A stretch of 64,000 nucleotides of DNA from Clitoria ternatea (GCA_037962975.1 CM075670.1:80603501-80667500); one strand, 5' to 3'; positions 21,844 through 34,362 are shown, numbered from the stretch's first letter. A program made the numbers and translations. The notes: a model not told the origin generated them from the sequence alone.

Positions 21844-24509
21844 TTAAGAGGCCGGTGCTTGATCCTCCGCAGTGGGCACTCCTGCCTTCTCCATTTTGTC
21901 CTCCACTCCAGTTTGGGCACCTTCTTGTGCTTCAGCTCCAGAGGCAGCGGTGGACGTTGTGGGTTCCATACTCTGACCTTCTGGAAGGGGAGGCAATTCA
22001 TACAGAGATGCATGGGGTTCATGGTGCGAGCCGTCCTTATGAACTTCGATAAGTCTTCCCCCATGGAATTCGAAGAACGGATCTAATCCGTACAAATTCA
22101 GCTTCACTCCAGGGTTACGATAGTAGACTTGACGAAGGGCCAGGCCGAAGGATTCATATGCCACATTTTTGCATATCTCCAAGGCTTTGGCAGCCTTGGC
22201 CTTTGCAGCAGCTAATCTCCTTTGAACCTTGGCATAATCCTCTTCTGAAGGCCCAGCACTCGCACCACCCTTCTTGAGTTCATCAATTTGGGCTTACATC
22301 TCCTTCCGAACGGTCTCCCACTCCCCAAGGTCTTTGTTGCGACCGTCCTCCATAACTTTGAGATCGTCAGCAAGCTTAGCCGATCTCTTCTTCTCCAGTT
22401 GTAATTCTTCTTTAAGGAGGGGTATGGATTTATTCTTATTCTGGAGGTCAGCAACTTCCCGCTCTAGGGCCTTGTTCTCAAAATGAACTTGGCTTGCCTC
22501 TTCAGTTTTCTTCTGGAGCGTTTCTTTAGTTTTCTTCAATTCAGACTCAACGCCCCTATGAACTTCAGCTTGCATGGTTGCCCATTTCTCCTTCACCGCG
22601 AGTTCAGTCTCAAGTTTTTCAACTTGATCCATATAATCTGCCTTCTCGCTCAGGGAATCAAGCAGGCCGGACAATTCGTCAAGCTGCCAACGCCCGGCTT
22701 TGCAAGCACCTCGAACCCCAGCGGCGTCGAGGGAAGGGCGGAGGCAATACCGTGCCTTTGGGAGAGTGGGAGGCATGGATCCCTGAAACCACAAATAGGG
22801 GGAGAGGAAGGAGTCACGCGGAGGCTCAAACGCCGGAGGAGGACCATTCCCAGAGTCCGGCTCTGAAGCATTCTGTGAGGAAGGGGCGGAGGATTCAGGA
22901 ACGGGTTTCTTTCCCTTGTCCTTCTTCAATCCAGTCTCTTCGGCCGTCCTCTGACGCTTCTTCGCAGGGTCACCAGAGGAGGGCTTTTCCTGATCTGCCT
23001 TCTTGACCAGGTGCCTCTTTTTCTTCTTCTCTGGGACGGCCTCCTCGTCGCCCGCTCCAGTGGCTTCAGGTTGTTGTTCTGTTTCTTCCTCGTCAAACAG
23101 AGGAACTTCTTCACCTACAGCAGAGGTCAAGGGAATGAGTGGAGTCTTGGTGGCGTTTCTCTTCGCCTGGATTTCATTTTCCTCAGAGGAAGAGTCGTCG
23201 TCAGCCATCATGGTCCTTAACGACAACATCTCTGGGTAGGCTTTTTCGATTTGTTCTGCAAAACAAGAAAGGTTGAATAAGCATACAAGAAGAAAAAATA
23301 ACCAGAGCGGAATAACTATACAACAGAAAAAGATTAAGAGCGGATATTACGGAGGTAGGCGTTTTTGATGCCATCCTCGGCCAAAAGGAGCCTGCTGGAA
23401 AATCCCTTGAGGGTCTTAGAGGCCGTCTGCATGGCACTCAAGACCTCAACCGAGTGAGGGGAGAGTTCGCTCTCGTCTGTATAATAAGCACGGCTCATAA
23501 GGAGAAAATGCTCGTGCGTCCAGCTAAGGGGAAACTTGGTAAACCCCTCCTTGTTCCGCCAGAAGACCGGCTTATTTGGTTGAATCCGAACTCGCGTGTA
23601 GTAGTGTTTGAAGGAGCGCCCATCCACCTTCACGGATTCCATATAAGACTTGAAATTTACAACCCTTGAGTCACTACGGAGGGTAATGAACCCAAGGCCG
23701 CCCTTCTTGTTAGCATGGCGGACCACCTGGCAGTAATAAAATAACTTGGCCACAGTGGCGGAGAAGTTGAAATGCTCCCCTAGAACTTCCAGAGCCCGGA
23801 CAAGACCCCAACCGTTGGGATGCAGTTGGGTGGGGGCGCAGTCTAGGAAACGCAGGACGGCCATCTGGAACTCCGTCATGGGGAAGCGTACTCCCAGTTT
23901 CAAGAAGACGAAGTCGTACATGTAGACCGACCTCACATCAGGAACGCTGTGGCATATTCTTTCAGACGGATGTGGTGCCATCACAGCGTATCGTGCCTTG
24001 TACTTTTTATTCGAATATATCTTGCAGCGGAAAGAAACCGTGCACTCCTCCTCATTTGCATGATGCGAAGGGATCTCTAGGAATTCCTCCTCCACCCAGC
24101 AATAAGGTTTTTCCCTGTTGAGTTTCTCCCAGTCAAGCCGGTGTGCCACAACATTGACACACCCTTCAGCAGAGCGAAGAACCGGTGTTTTTCCACGTCC
24201 TGGAAGGTCCATGGTTGTGTAGGCACGGTGGAATGCGTATGTACTGTGGTAAAAAGCAACATCGTCAGAGAGGTAACCTTCAGCACTTGACCCCTCATCA
24301 GAGCGGCTGGTAGCCCTCGAGTCAAGGGGAGCCTCAGAGCGACGTTGGGAAGAAGACGCTCGTGAGGAAGAGGCTTCGGCTCTCTCTGAGCGACGGGGCC
24401 CAGCCACAGGAGGATTCGCTGGAATCCTCCCACCACGGTGGCTAAGGGGGGCGCGAGAGCAAAAACTCCCCCTGTTTGAAGGACCAGCGTGGCCTGCTCT
24501 AGATCGCAT
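21844..24509 (-). pseudogene. Antisense extra gene of element A (Transposase_28-like plus coiled coil)
   Basis: Two exons on the minus strand: 24509-23351 and 23255-21844 (856 codons, phase-1 intron of 95 nt). The N-terminus is Arg/Ser/Gly-rich. The middle holds the conserved domain 'ERICH' ... 'LGVRFPMTEFQMAVLRFL' ... 'PTQLHPNGWGLVRALEVL', which I match to the plant 'putative gypsy-type transposon' family (Transposase_28). After the intron come an acidic linker, a Lys-rich stretch and a long coiled coil, then a conserved tail 'SFGLALRQVYYRNPGVKLNL' (about 22148-22090) and 'LPPLPEGQSM'. One stop, TAA at 22294-22296, lies in the coiled coil; the frame continues beyond it. Function unknown; not part of gag-pol and transcribed in the opposite direction. 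Confidence 0.8.
23256..23350 (-). other. Intron of the antisense gene in A
   Basis: The donor GTAATATCC begins at 23350 and the acceptor TTGTTTTGCAG ends at 23256. Removing the 95 nt joins 'KNAYL' to 'IEKAYPEML' in frame (phase 1). The genomic frame hits a stop 6 codons past the donor. The same position and phase are used in both copies of element B. Confidence 0.8.
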
Positions 24510-25181
24510 GGTGGAAATTGAATGACAAAAATTGCAAGGAGTTGAAGGAAAGGGAGGTTACCTAAAGGAAGAAGATCTTTGAGATGTTTGAAGACGACAG
24601 AGAAATTCCAAAGAAATTTGAGCAGAGTTTCACTAAGCTTGAAAACAAGAGTGGATTCCAAAATCTGCTAAGAGCTACTTTTACAGGTAACGAAGAAGCA
24701 CTGTGTTTCGTCGAAGGTCAAAAGGCTTGCATCAAAACGCAACCACTTCAAATTGAAACGACTCTGTCATTTCATCACGCACGGGCGCGAAAATGGTAAC
24801 GTTTCAGTAAACATTTTGGCAAAATGGGCCCCCATTCAGTTTGAATCCAGGCCCAATAAGCCCAGTCGACGGTTACACTCTTGGGCAATGATGGCTCGTG
24901 CATAAAAAACGCATTTACTGTCTAATCATACCATGCGCATTTAATGCATCTCAACCACTTTTCAAATACCAAGGGTTTCGATTCTCAAAGACTCTTGGGA
25001 TTTCCATCGTTTATTTTATGCTGTCTGAATCCGTTGTACTCAACGCGAGAAGAGCGGTCACCCGTTTATTAGAGCGGACGCCACAGAGCTCCAGAGACCT
25101 TCCAGAATGTACTACCGGCATCCAGACTTCTCTAGAGTTGTGTAGCTTATATGAGCAACTTAACAGTCCCTCATACAAGCT
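24510..25181 (-). promoter_or_regulatory. Upstream region of the antisense gene in A
   Basis: On the minus strand, TTTAGGTAACCT (about 24555-24566) parallels AGGTAAC sites before both B copies and may be a 5' UTR splice donor. Further up, CTGTAAAAGTAGC (near 24680) aligns with the TATAAAAGG box of the second B copy. No sense-strand gene is seen; open frames here are not conserved. Confidence 0.4.
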
Positions 25182-25191
25182 AGGGGACAAA
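25182..25191 (+). other. Polypurine tract of element A
   Basis: AGGGGACAAA directly precedes the 3' LTR. Element B has AGGGGACATA in the same place. It is the expected primer for plus-strand DNA synthesis. Confidence 0.8.
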
Positions 25192-25994
25192 TGATCCGGT
25201 CCGGATACCGGCCCCCATTCTTGTGACGTCAGAGTGACATCATATAAGGAAAACCGGTGTCCTGGTTCAACGTTACCACACCGGATATCCGATGTCTGGC
25301 CGTCCGTCCTCATCACACGATTGCCTCACTTACATATTCCAGAATGGTTCTTTGTTCATTTTCACAGGACATTTATATAACTGTTGGCTTTTCAGTCACA
25401 GTAAGATAAGAGCCCCTAATAACTTATCAGCGAAGACACTGTTTGTAGCAAAATACGTCACGTCAATGGCCTCAGAAAGCAAGTGGATGTGTCAGCAGAT
25501 TATGCGGAAAAGGTGATTATCCTCTCCTCTTCCTAGAGGATCGTACTCTGATAATTGACCTACTCTCCTGACACATTCTGAAAGTTGAGCCACCCTGATT
25601 GACATAATATACACGCTATCAGAGCTAAGGGACCCACCTGCATCCAACGACTTATTTTCTCACGTACAACTATAAGTAGCACATTTCAATACACATGCAT
25701 GGTATCGTTGTTCTATCTCACACTTTACTGTTACTTCGCTTAAGCATTCATTGAGTTCTTACACTCTTCTAACTTGAGCGTCGGAGAATCTTCGCAGGTG
25801 GCATCACCTTTCGCCCCCCTACAACGCGAAACGTTGGTGTGAAGGATCTCCAGGACAACAAGAACGGCCTCTCCCACTGAGAGACCGGATTACAACATCG
25901 GATATACACAGTTCCGGTGTGCAAACCCTAAAAACACCTGCATTCTTGTGGCTGGTCCCACACCGGATCCTAGACCCCGGTCCAGACCAGTTCA
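25192..25994 (+). repeat. 3' LTR of element A
   Basis: 803 bp. Compared with the 5' LTR I find 5 substitutions and one extra C in a C-run (near 25815). It is followed by the TSD TTAAC. Confidence 0.95.
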
Positions 25995-26273
25995 TTAACA
26001 TTATTTTAAAAAAATATACTACATTACCACTCTTTTTACTAATACCATTTTTAGTAATTTTACCCTCAAATTCTATTTTTTAAACCAAGGTTATCTAAAG
26101 TTTTTCCACCCAAACACAATCACTACTTTTTAACTCACTTTTACCATATAAACTATCCAAACACAAATCACTGTTTTCAAAACCCCAATTTCCCAAACCA
26201 CTATTTCTAAACCTCAATTTTTTAAACCCTGTTTCACAAATCTTACTCTAACTTTTAAACAAACAGACCCTAA

Positions 26274-26698
26274 ATAGCGTTTCAAGATTTCAATTTATTA
26301 GTCGGATTTCATTTTTACTTTGGTATCCCTTAATAATCTTAATAATTTATATTTCTGCCATTTATTTATTTTTAAAAACCTTAATCTTTTCACGTGTTTA
26401 CGTATGTTCTTTAATAATATTGACAATTTAATGTGAAAAGGAAAAAAGAAAGCATATACATTTAATAAAATATTTTTTGGATAAAATTTAAAATTAACAG
26501 AAACACAAAACTAAAATGTTTCTAACTTTTGTATAAAACTTTATTTATATCAAAATTATGTTAAGAGATAAATATTTATTTGGTTAAATTTAACAATAAT
26601 AAATATTTACTAAGCACACCATAATAAAGGTAGTTGATTCAAGTGGTTAAATTTAATATTTTTTATGTTTGATTGAGTAAAGTTACAATTATGCAAAC
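26274..26698. other. AT-rich spacer
   Basis: No ORF, RNA gene or element ends seen between the right end of the Harbinger-like element and the LTR at 26699. Confidence 0.7.
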
Positions 26699-27912
26699 TG
26701 TAACACCCTCGGTTAGATAAGACAAATCCTTCTGTAGGTTCATCCTATTTAACTGAGAGTGTTAACAGTTTTTAGAAAAAGTGAATATTTTTTTTTTATA
26801 AAATAATGGCATATCAGTGGAAGCAATATTATATAGATCACATAGTCATTCACAAACTGCAAGTAATTGTACTCTTAACAGAATGGGGCACGCAGGCACC
26901 CTTAAATATTATACAGTCATCCGTCAATATTCAGATACTTATATTCTATTTAAGGAGCGTTCTCATTTGGTTCAGTATATTGCTGTTCTTCATACTCAGG
27001 TTCTTGATTTCCTAATTCCTCTGAAAATTGTCAACAGTAAGGGTGAGTATAACCCAAGACCCTGATTGGTTAATCCGGTACGGACATAATCCAGTTAACA
27101 TATAATATCACATAAATCATATAATTAACATATTCATAAATATAACAATCAAATATGCTGTAATGAAATGCATGAGTTTGGATTTATTATGATTTATCTT
27201 TGATTAAGTCTCATGATGCATGTGGGCCCAATAAATCGATTTTTCTTCATCTCATTCTTTGGAATATCTCCATTCCAATCATCTAGAGCGATCAGGGTCC
27301 GCCCAAGTTCCATATGGTACAAATGAACTCATTGGTTCTCATCATTGATTTAAATATTTTTGGAACTTGGATCCCTACGATCATATTTACACTCCGTCAT
27401 TTAGTCAAAGTACACTAGAATTGCATCGTCTCACCCGGCTATCAGGCGCGACTCTGATGCCATTGGGTTGCTGTTCCAGTCGTACTCCCAAGATTCTTCA
27501 TGGAGATCGAACGTGAGTGTCCTCCACTGTACCAAGTGTATGCTCTAGAGGTTTTTCTTCTTCAAAAATATTTTCATGATGCGAAATGCATTTATTTTAT
27601 CAATTGATTCCTTGGGTATCTTATGTGTTTCCAGTCTCATCATATCATTCCCAAGTTCTTTGAATTCCATCAATTGTTTAAACATTGTAAGATATCCGTT
27701 TATTATTTTAGAAATATATCTATTATATCTTGGTTAAAATTATATTCTTCATAAAGAGTAAAATAATATATTCTTTATGTAATTACTCATAATTAAGACG
27801 TTAACAATGTTAATAACAATAAAACTAACAATAATAATAATAATATTAAGATTGATAATAATTAGAATAATAATAATAATAATAGAATAAGAATGATAAT
27901 AATAATTATAAC

Positions 27913-28642
27913 TGATCCGGTCTCAATACCGGTATCCGATCTGCTATACATATTTCAACGTCTTTGATGAGACATCTACGTGTAACCGGTGTCATCGGTA
28001 TACATCCGGACTGTAATTCCGTATCAGGCGTTCTCCCTATACCGGTTGTTCAGGATAACACCATGACATCGGATAATACACACGTCACTGTGCAAAAGAC
28101 AAGGATTGTTGCTACAGGGATCGATCAATAATTCCCTGCACTACGAGCCAAATTCTGCTCACGGGAATGGTCAACTTGTTCCCTAATCCTAGTCTACATT
28201 CTCTATGCTCAATATAAAATAGCCACTTGACCCAATCATGCAGGTAAGTGCGCAATATAATAATGCTAATGGGAGTTGGTGGTTCCCCACCAACGAATCC
28301 TCGTTAATCGAGCCAATCAGGTATATGAACTCACTTCATGATTGAAGTGAGGGATCTTCATCTTCAGCTCTTTTACGACTGATTCCTCTCTGAATACATT
28401 CCTAACTTGGAATATTACTGACTTGAGCGTCGGAGAATCTTTGCAGGTGACACCACTATTCGCCCACTTCAACGCGTTAGGTCGGTGTGAAGAATCTCCA
28501 GAACGCCCAATTCGCTCTCCTCACTCAAGGACAACGGATATCTACACCGGATACACATACATCCGGTCTTCTATACAGTATTTACATACTATTTGTGACT
28601 GGTCTGAGTCTGGATCTCTAGACCCCGGTCCAGGACAGATCA
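27913..28642 (+). repeat. 5' LTR of element B
   Basis: 730 bp, TGATCCGG...GATCA. It contains a clear TATA box (TATAAAA, 28213-28219) and the TTGAGCGTCGGAGAATCTTT block (about 28422-28441) shared with the LTR of A. Outside this block and the first 9 bases the two LTR families are largely different. Confidence 0.95.
28213..28219 (+). promoter_or_regulatory. TATA box in LTR of B
   Basis: CTCAATATAAAATAGCC; about 430 bp before the LTR end. Its copy in the 3' LTR is near 44094. Confidence 0.65.
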
Positions 28643-28662
28643 TTGGCACGCCCGGTGGGACA
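28643..28662 (+). other. Primer-binding site of element B
   Basis: TTGGCACGCCCGGTGGGAC follows the LTR directly, identical to the site in element A. Confidence 0.75.
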
Positions 28663-28707
28663 CGATAAAGTTATTCCCATATCCTTTGACAGAGCAGGTA
28701 ATCCACA

Positions 28708-30531
28708 ATGGAAGGCGAAGCACAAGATTTTATGGAGAATCAAGCTGAAGGCAGAACCAATCCTAACGCCTTCAAAAAACTCAACTTTGATTCTCATGGG
28801 GGCAGCTCAAAGAAGATAGTAACAGTGTCTGATCCTGATCCTCGCGATGAGTTGATCAAACAACTTCAGAGAGAACTCGCTGAATTGCGAAGAGAAAAAA
28901 GGCAAAGCGAGGATAAAGAATCATCTCGCACGTGAAACACTCCCCACGCAACTGATGGTGAAAAGTCCACCACTCTTCAGTACTCAAATATCCCTACGTT
29001 TGAAGGGGGAGAACAGACTCGCGATTCTGAGGATGCAGCTTCCCGAAGGAAGAGAGATTCAGTAACAGTACCCCCATTGTCTTACAATCTGAAGGTTCCT
29101 TTTTCAAGGAGACTTATGGGCATCAGCATCCCCAAGCACCTTCAAACTACTCAACCACTTTCCATCGGAAAGTATAGTGGTGAAACTGATCCAACTAAGC
29201 ACCTTGATGCTTATGTGTTTGAAGCCATGTACTTGGGGGCTGATGAGGACGTGATGTGCCGAATGTTCCCTCGAACATTGTCTGAGGAGGCCCTCGGGTG
29301 GTTTAAAGGCCTGCCTTCTGGATCCATAGATTCTTGGACGGAAATGGCAGCTGCCTTTGAAACCCACTTTGTCATCTCCAGAGACGTACCCAAGACGTCT
29401 CATACCTTGGCTCAGATTAAGCAAGGTGAAACAGAGGGCTTAAAAGATTTTTTGAAGAGGTTTTATAAGGAAGCAGCCCTGGTTCCTAACCTCACAGAAT
29501 CTATCAAGCTGCATATCGTTATTGAGGCATTGCAGCCAGGATCATCTTTCGCTCTTTCATTAGCAAAGAGCCCCCCAACAACTTTTGAGGAGTTCAGGAA
29601 AAAAGCCTCAAAGTACGTGAGCATAGAGATGCACTTGGAGGCAATGGCTGCAAAGAAAAAGCCACCAACACCATCTCCCCAAACCCAGAAGGGTAAGGAG
29701 AAGACGAGGTCAGAATGCATGGAGAGGCCATTCACCAATCCTAAGGTTAATAACCACCCTCCTCGACCTCGAGAAAAACACGTCAATTCCTTCAGCCATT
29801 ATGCACAGTTGTCTGCCAGACCATCTCAGATTTTGAGAGAGGTCGGATGGCCAGTTTTCAGCACATATGGCATCAGGAGACCAGCCCCTATGAAAAGACC
29901 AGGAAATTCCCCTAAGTACTGCGATTTTCATGAACAAAATGGTCATTCCACTGATGAATGCCAAGCTCTAAAGAACGCGGTTGAGACGCTAATTAGAGAA
30001 GGCAAATTGAAGCAGTACCTGTTCAAAGAAAAATCTTTTGACAGGGTAGAACGGAATGAGAAGAGAGAAAGAGATCCAGACGACGGGGATGACAACAACG
30101 GCAATCCAGTCCGAAAGTTCTCTGCTGCAGAAAAGCAAAAAGGTGTGATGACTGATAATGCAACGCAGAGAGACGGGATGCCCCAGCAACAACGTCAGGG
30201 CCGACGTGAAGTTATTGACATGATTGCTGGAGGATTTACTGGAGGAGGAGCTTCAATTACAGCTCGTAAAAATCATCACAGAATGATTCTATCTGTGCAA
30301 GGGAAGGTTAAAGACAATCGCCCTTACAGAGGAGGGATTGAGGCTCCCATAATCTCTTTCTCCGATGAGGATTTTGGCCCAACCATTCCTGGTGGTGACG
30401 ATGCTGTAGTCATCACTGCTGTGATCGCCAACAAGGACGTCCGAAGAATCCTTGTTGACCAGGGAAGTTCCTGCGATGTTATTTTCTATAATTGCTTTGA
30501 AAGAATGGGTTTTAAAGACTCAGACTTATAG
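28708..30531 (+). pseudogene. Gag-protease of element B
   Basis: Starts at ATG 28708 (MEGEAQDF) and is broken by TGA at 28933-28935. It is open again in the same frame; the first downstream ATG is 29077 (484 codons). Gag core 'EDVMCRMFPRTLSEEALGWF', zinc-finger-like 'CDFHEQNGHSTDEC' and protease motif 'ILVDQGSSCDVIFY' are in the same order as in A. The frame ends with TAG at 30529-30531 at the position where A has TAA. Both copies read on in frame directly behind the stop with 'PYTQEL'. The protein from 29077 keeps the whole Gag core. Confidence 0.9.
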
Positions 30532-33500
30532 CCTTACACGCAGGAACTAACAGCTTTCAATGGCGCAAAGCAACCAACTAAAGGGTATCTTGACACCCTT
30601 ATCTCGTTTGAAGGCGAGCCAGGAGCCAGGACGGTTAGGTCTCGGGTGCTAGTGATTGATGTCAAATCACCATTTGATGGCATCATAGGCCGTCCCACTC
30701 TGAATGCAATGGAGATAGTTGTATCAACCCCACATCTCCTTATCAAGTTCATTGACAAGGATAATGTTGTGTCATCTATCCGGGGTGATCAAGAGATGGC
30801 TAGGTACTGCTACAACCTTAGCCTCAACATGACAAAGCTGGACGCCTCCAATAAAAAGAGGAAACTTAATGATGCTGGAACATCGGCTGGATCTGTAAGC
30901 CTTGTCGACCTGGATCCTAGAGCGGATTTGAACATTGATCCGTTCAACCCATCAAAGCCCACACCGGATGGAAGTTCCAGGGACATCGTCTTGGGAGATT
31001 CTCCAGAAAAGATCACCCATATCAATGACAAGCTAGATACTAAAATAGAGCAGCGACTGCTGGCTCTCTTGCAAGAGTTTAAAGACCTCTTTGCATGGAC
31101 TGCAGCCGATATGCCAGGCATAGACCCTGAATTCTGCTGTCATAAACTTTCCGTCTATCCAGAGACGAAACCTGTGGCCCAAAAGAAAAGACGATTGGGC
31201 CCAGAGAAACAGAAGGCAGCTTGCCAGCAAACTGAGGAGTTGCTGAAGGCCGGATTTATCAGGGAAATCCGATATTCCTCTTGGCTTTCGAATGTGGTGA
31301 TGGTCCCTAAATCCAATGGTAAATAGAGAATGTGCATCGACTACGTGGACCTCAACCGCTGCTGTCCAAAAGATCCTTATCCTCTTCCTAATATAGATCG
31401 GATGGTCGATGATTCCTCTGGTTATCAATACCTGAGCTTCATGGACGCTTACTCTGGTTACAACCAAATTTCGATGTGCGAAGAGGATCAAGAGAAGACA
31501 GCTTTCATAAATGATCGTGGTGTCTTTTGCTATACAGTCATGCCCTTTGGCCTGAAAAACACTGGGGCGACATATCAGCGCATGATCAACAAGGTTTTCG
31601 AAGGTATGCACACCAAACTTGTTGAAGTATACATTGACGACATAATAGCAAAGACACCGGTTGGTGGCGATCATATTGAGGACCTACGCCAAGTATTCAC
31701 CCGTTTGAGACAATTTAACATGAGGCTGAACCCAATGAAGTGCACATTTACTGTCCCTGCTGGGAAGTTTTTGGGTTTCATGTTAACTCAACGTGGTATT
31801 GAAGCCAATCCAGGGAAGTGCCAAACGATTCTAGATATGCAGAGTCCTAAGAATCTCAAAGAAGTCCAATCCCTGAATGGCAAGGTAGCAGTTTTAGCAC
31901 GATTCATGCCAAAAATGGCTCACAGGTCGCTCCCCCTGTACAAAATACTGAAAAAGTCCAAGAAATTCGAGTGGGGACAGGAACAAGAAAAAGCTTTCCA
32001 AGAGCTTAAGGAGTTGTTGTCCAAACCTCCCATTCTCACAAAGCCTAACCCCGAAGACACACTCATTCTGTACTTGGCTATTTCAGATGAAGCTTTGGGC
32101 GTTGCCTTGATAAAAGAAACTCCTGATGGACAAAGACCGGTCTATTTCACTAGCAAGACCTTGCAAGGAGCTGAGATCCGGTATCAGAAAATTGAAAAGG
32201 CCGCCCTCGCTGTTGTTTGGGCCTCACGACGGTTGCGTCCGTACTTTCATGCCCATCCAATCATAGTGAGAACGGATTTGCCACTCCGTTCTGTCTTAAT
32301 CAAGCCCGATCTCGCTGGGAGGATAATCAAATGGTCTATTGAACTCTCTGAGTTTGAAATATCCTACGAACCCCGCAGCGCTATTAAAGCTCAAGTCCTG
32401 GCTGACTTTATTGTGGAAATGACAGGGACTGATCCAGATTACCCTCGAGTCCATTGGACCATTTACGTTGATGGTTTATCAAACCAAAGAGGCTCTGGAG
32501 CAGGTGTAGTTCTAGAAAGTGACGACGGAGTGCACCTGGAGATCTCCCTTCGTTTCAATTAAAAAACATCCAACAACCAAGCTGAGTACGAGGCTTGTTT
32601 GGCCGGACTGAGAGCTGCAATTGACTCGGAGCTTCTGAGGCGACGCTCTGCAGCGATTCACAGCTGGTGATTTCGCAGATCTTAGGAGATTATCAAGCTC
32701 GCGAACCTCAACTCCAATTATACTTGAACTGTGTCAAGGAGTTGACTGAGAAATTCTCAAAGGTGGAATTCAAGCATGTTCCACGTGAAGAGAATACTAG
32801 AGCGGATATACTCTCCAGGTTAGCAAGCACTAAACGACCAGGTAGCACCACTACGCTGGTTCAAAGCACGCTAACGTCGCCCAGCATTCCTCTTTTCCCT
32901 TCTCTAAACACCATAATGACTAACTCCCTTTACGGAGATACATGGATGGCTCCTTACATCCGTTATTTGGCTGATGGACAACTACCTACAGATGAGAAGG
33001 AAAAGACGAGGCTAAGGAGAGAATTACCATATTTCACTATGATTGATGGTAATCTTTACAGAAGGGCACTCTCTGTGCCCTATTTGATTTGTCTCAAAGA
33101 GGATGAGGTGCAAGATGTAATGGAGGAAGTGCATGGAGGACAATGTGGACACCACGCCGGAGGAAGAAGCTTAATGTGAAAAATCCTCAGAGCTGGATAC
33201 TGGTGGCCCACAATGAAGCAAGACTCCATTGACTTCGTCAAAAAATGTGATGCTTGCCAAAAATTCTCTAACCTTCACCATACACCGGTGGAAGAACTCT
33301 TCACATCCGCTGTTCCATGGCCCTTCTACCAATGGGGATTGGATATTCTGGGCCCCTTTCCAACTGCTCCTGAGGGTATCAAATATCTCATTGTAGGGGT
33401 CGATTATTTCACTAAGTGGATAGAAGCAGAGCCGGTGGTGCATATTACTTCAGCCCGAACTCGTCGTTTCATGTATGAAAACATCATAACACGGTTCGGG

Positions 33501-34178
33501 GTCCCAGCACGGATTGTCACAGATAATGGCACCCAGTTCACGGATAGAAAATTCACAGATTTGCTTGAAGGGTTAGGAATAACCCAAATATTCTCATCCG
33601 TCGAACATCCCCAAACTAATGGTCAAGCTGAAGTGGCCAACAGGGAGGTGCTGAAGGGACTAAAGAAACGCCTTGGTGAAGCCAAGGGCGGATGGACAGA
33701 CCAGCTGTGTCATGTCCTATGGGCATATCGGACAACGCCTCATTCATCCACCAATGAATCCCCATATCGCCTAACATACGGGGTCGAGGCAATGATACCT
33801 GTGGAACTGCAAATTGCTTCCACAAGGGTTAAGTACTTCTCTGAAGAAACCAACAATGCTAACTTGGCATCCAAAATGGATGTCATACAAGAACTCAGAG
33901 AAGACGCTTTCATCAGAGATCAAGCCATCAAAGCCAAAGTTGCTCTCCGGTACAACAAACGAGTCCAATCAAGGACTTTCAACGTTGGAGATTTGGTTTT
34001 GAGGAAAGCAAGTATAGGGAACAAATTCGCTCATCAAGGCAAATTAGCCCCAAACTGGGAAGGCCCATACAGGGTATCCGAGGTCACTGGCAAAGGCTCT
34101 TACCGCCTTGAAAACCTTGATGGCACTCCAATCCGAAATAAGTGGAACACCCAAAACTTGCGCATCTACTATAGCTAG
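30532..34178 (+). pseudogene. Pol of element B: RT, two RNases H, integrase
   Basis: Same domain order as in A: protease tail, RT ('FMDAYSGYNQI', 'VYIDDII'), RNase H, archaeal-type RNase H ('WTIYVDG', 32457), integrase (HHCC finger, 'GLDILGPFP', 'VTDNGTQF', 'NGQAEVANRE') ending at 34178. Private damage: TAG at 31324-31326 (Trp in A), TAA at 32560-32562 (Phe in A), a 1-nt deletion near 32622 in the second RNase H, and TGA at 33177-33179 (Arg in A) inside the integrase zinc finger. Without these the frame is continuous with gag. Confidence 0.92.
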
Positions 34179-34360
34179 CTGTTGAAACCATCCACACTCT
34201 CCTATCCTTATCTTGGATTGAATACTGGAGAATTTATTTTCATAGCTACGCTCTCATTGTAATTCTTATTTTTGATTTAATAAGAATCTCTCACAACAAT
34301 TTAACTCTTTCGAGTTTTTCTTATGCTGTGATTTTCAGTTTATCCGGTGTACAGAAACAT
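34179..34360 (+). other. Post-integrase spacer, polyadenylation-like signal
   Basis: Contains TGTAATTC and AATAAGAATC near 34258-34288, in the same relative place as in A. Confidence 0.35.
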
Positions 34361-34362
34361 AT

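Larger units (their letters stand above)
14124..25994 (+). mobile_element. Ty3-gypsy element A (Tat lineage), complete structure
   Basis: The LTRs at 14124-14925 and 25192-25994 start TGATCCGG and end TTCA. TTAAC occurs immediately outside both ends (14119-14123 and 25995-25999), a perfect 5-bp TSD. Order: LTR, PBS, gag-protease, RT, RNase H, archaeal-type RNase H, integrase without chromodomain, repeat-rich spacer, an antisense gene, polypurine tract, LTR. A second RNase H plus an extra antisense gene is the architecture known for Tat-lineage elements. The LTRs differ by only 5 substitutions and one 1-nt indel, so insertion is recent, although pol and the antisense gene contain stops. Confidence 0.95.
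13313..26270. mobile_element. PIF/Harbinger-like non-autonomous element split by element A
   Basis: The left end GTGCCTGTTTGGGAAAAAG pairs with the right end, whose reverse complement reads GGGTCTGTTTGTTTAAAAG; both continue with TTAGAG. TAA flanks both ends (13310-13312 and 26271-26273), a 3-bp duplication as for PIF/Harbinger. Without element A (14124-25994 plus one TTAAC) it would be about 1.1 kb. No transposase is present. The left interior (13381-13900) is unusually GC-rich for this window. Some other superfamily with TA-rich targets cannot be ruled out. Confidence 0.6.

Noticed and set aside
22274..23239. Plus-strand frames opposite the antisense genes (22483-23239, 36588-37124, 40565-41439)
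   Set aside because: They are shadows of the conserved minus-strand gene and are not kept between copies.
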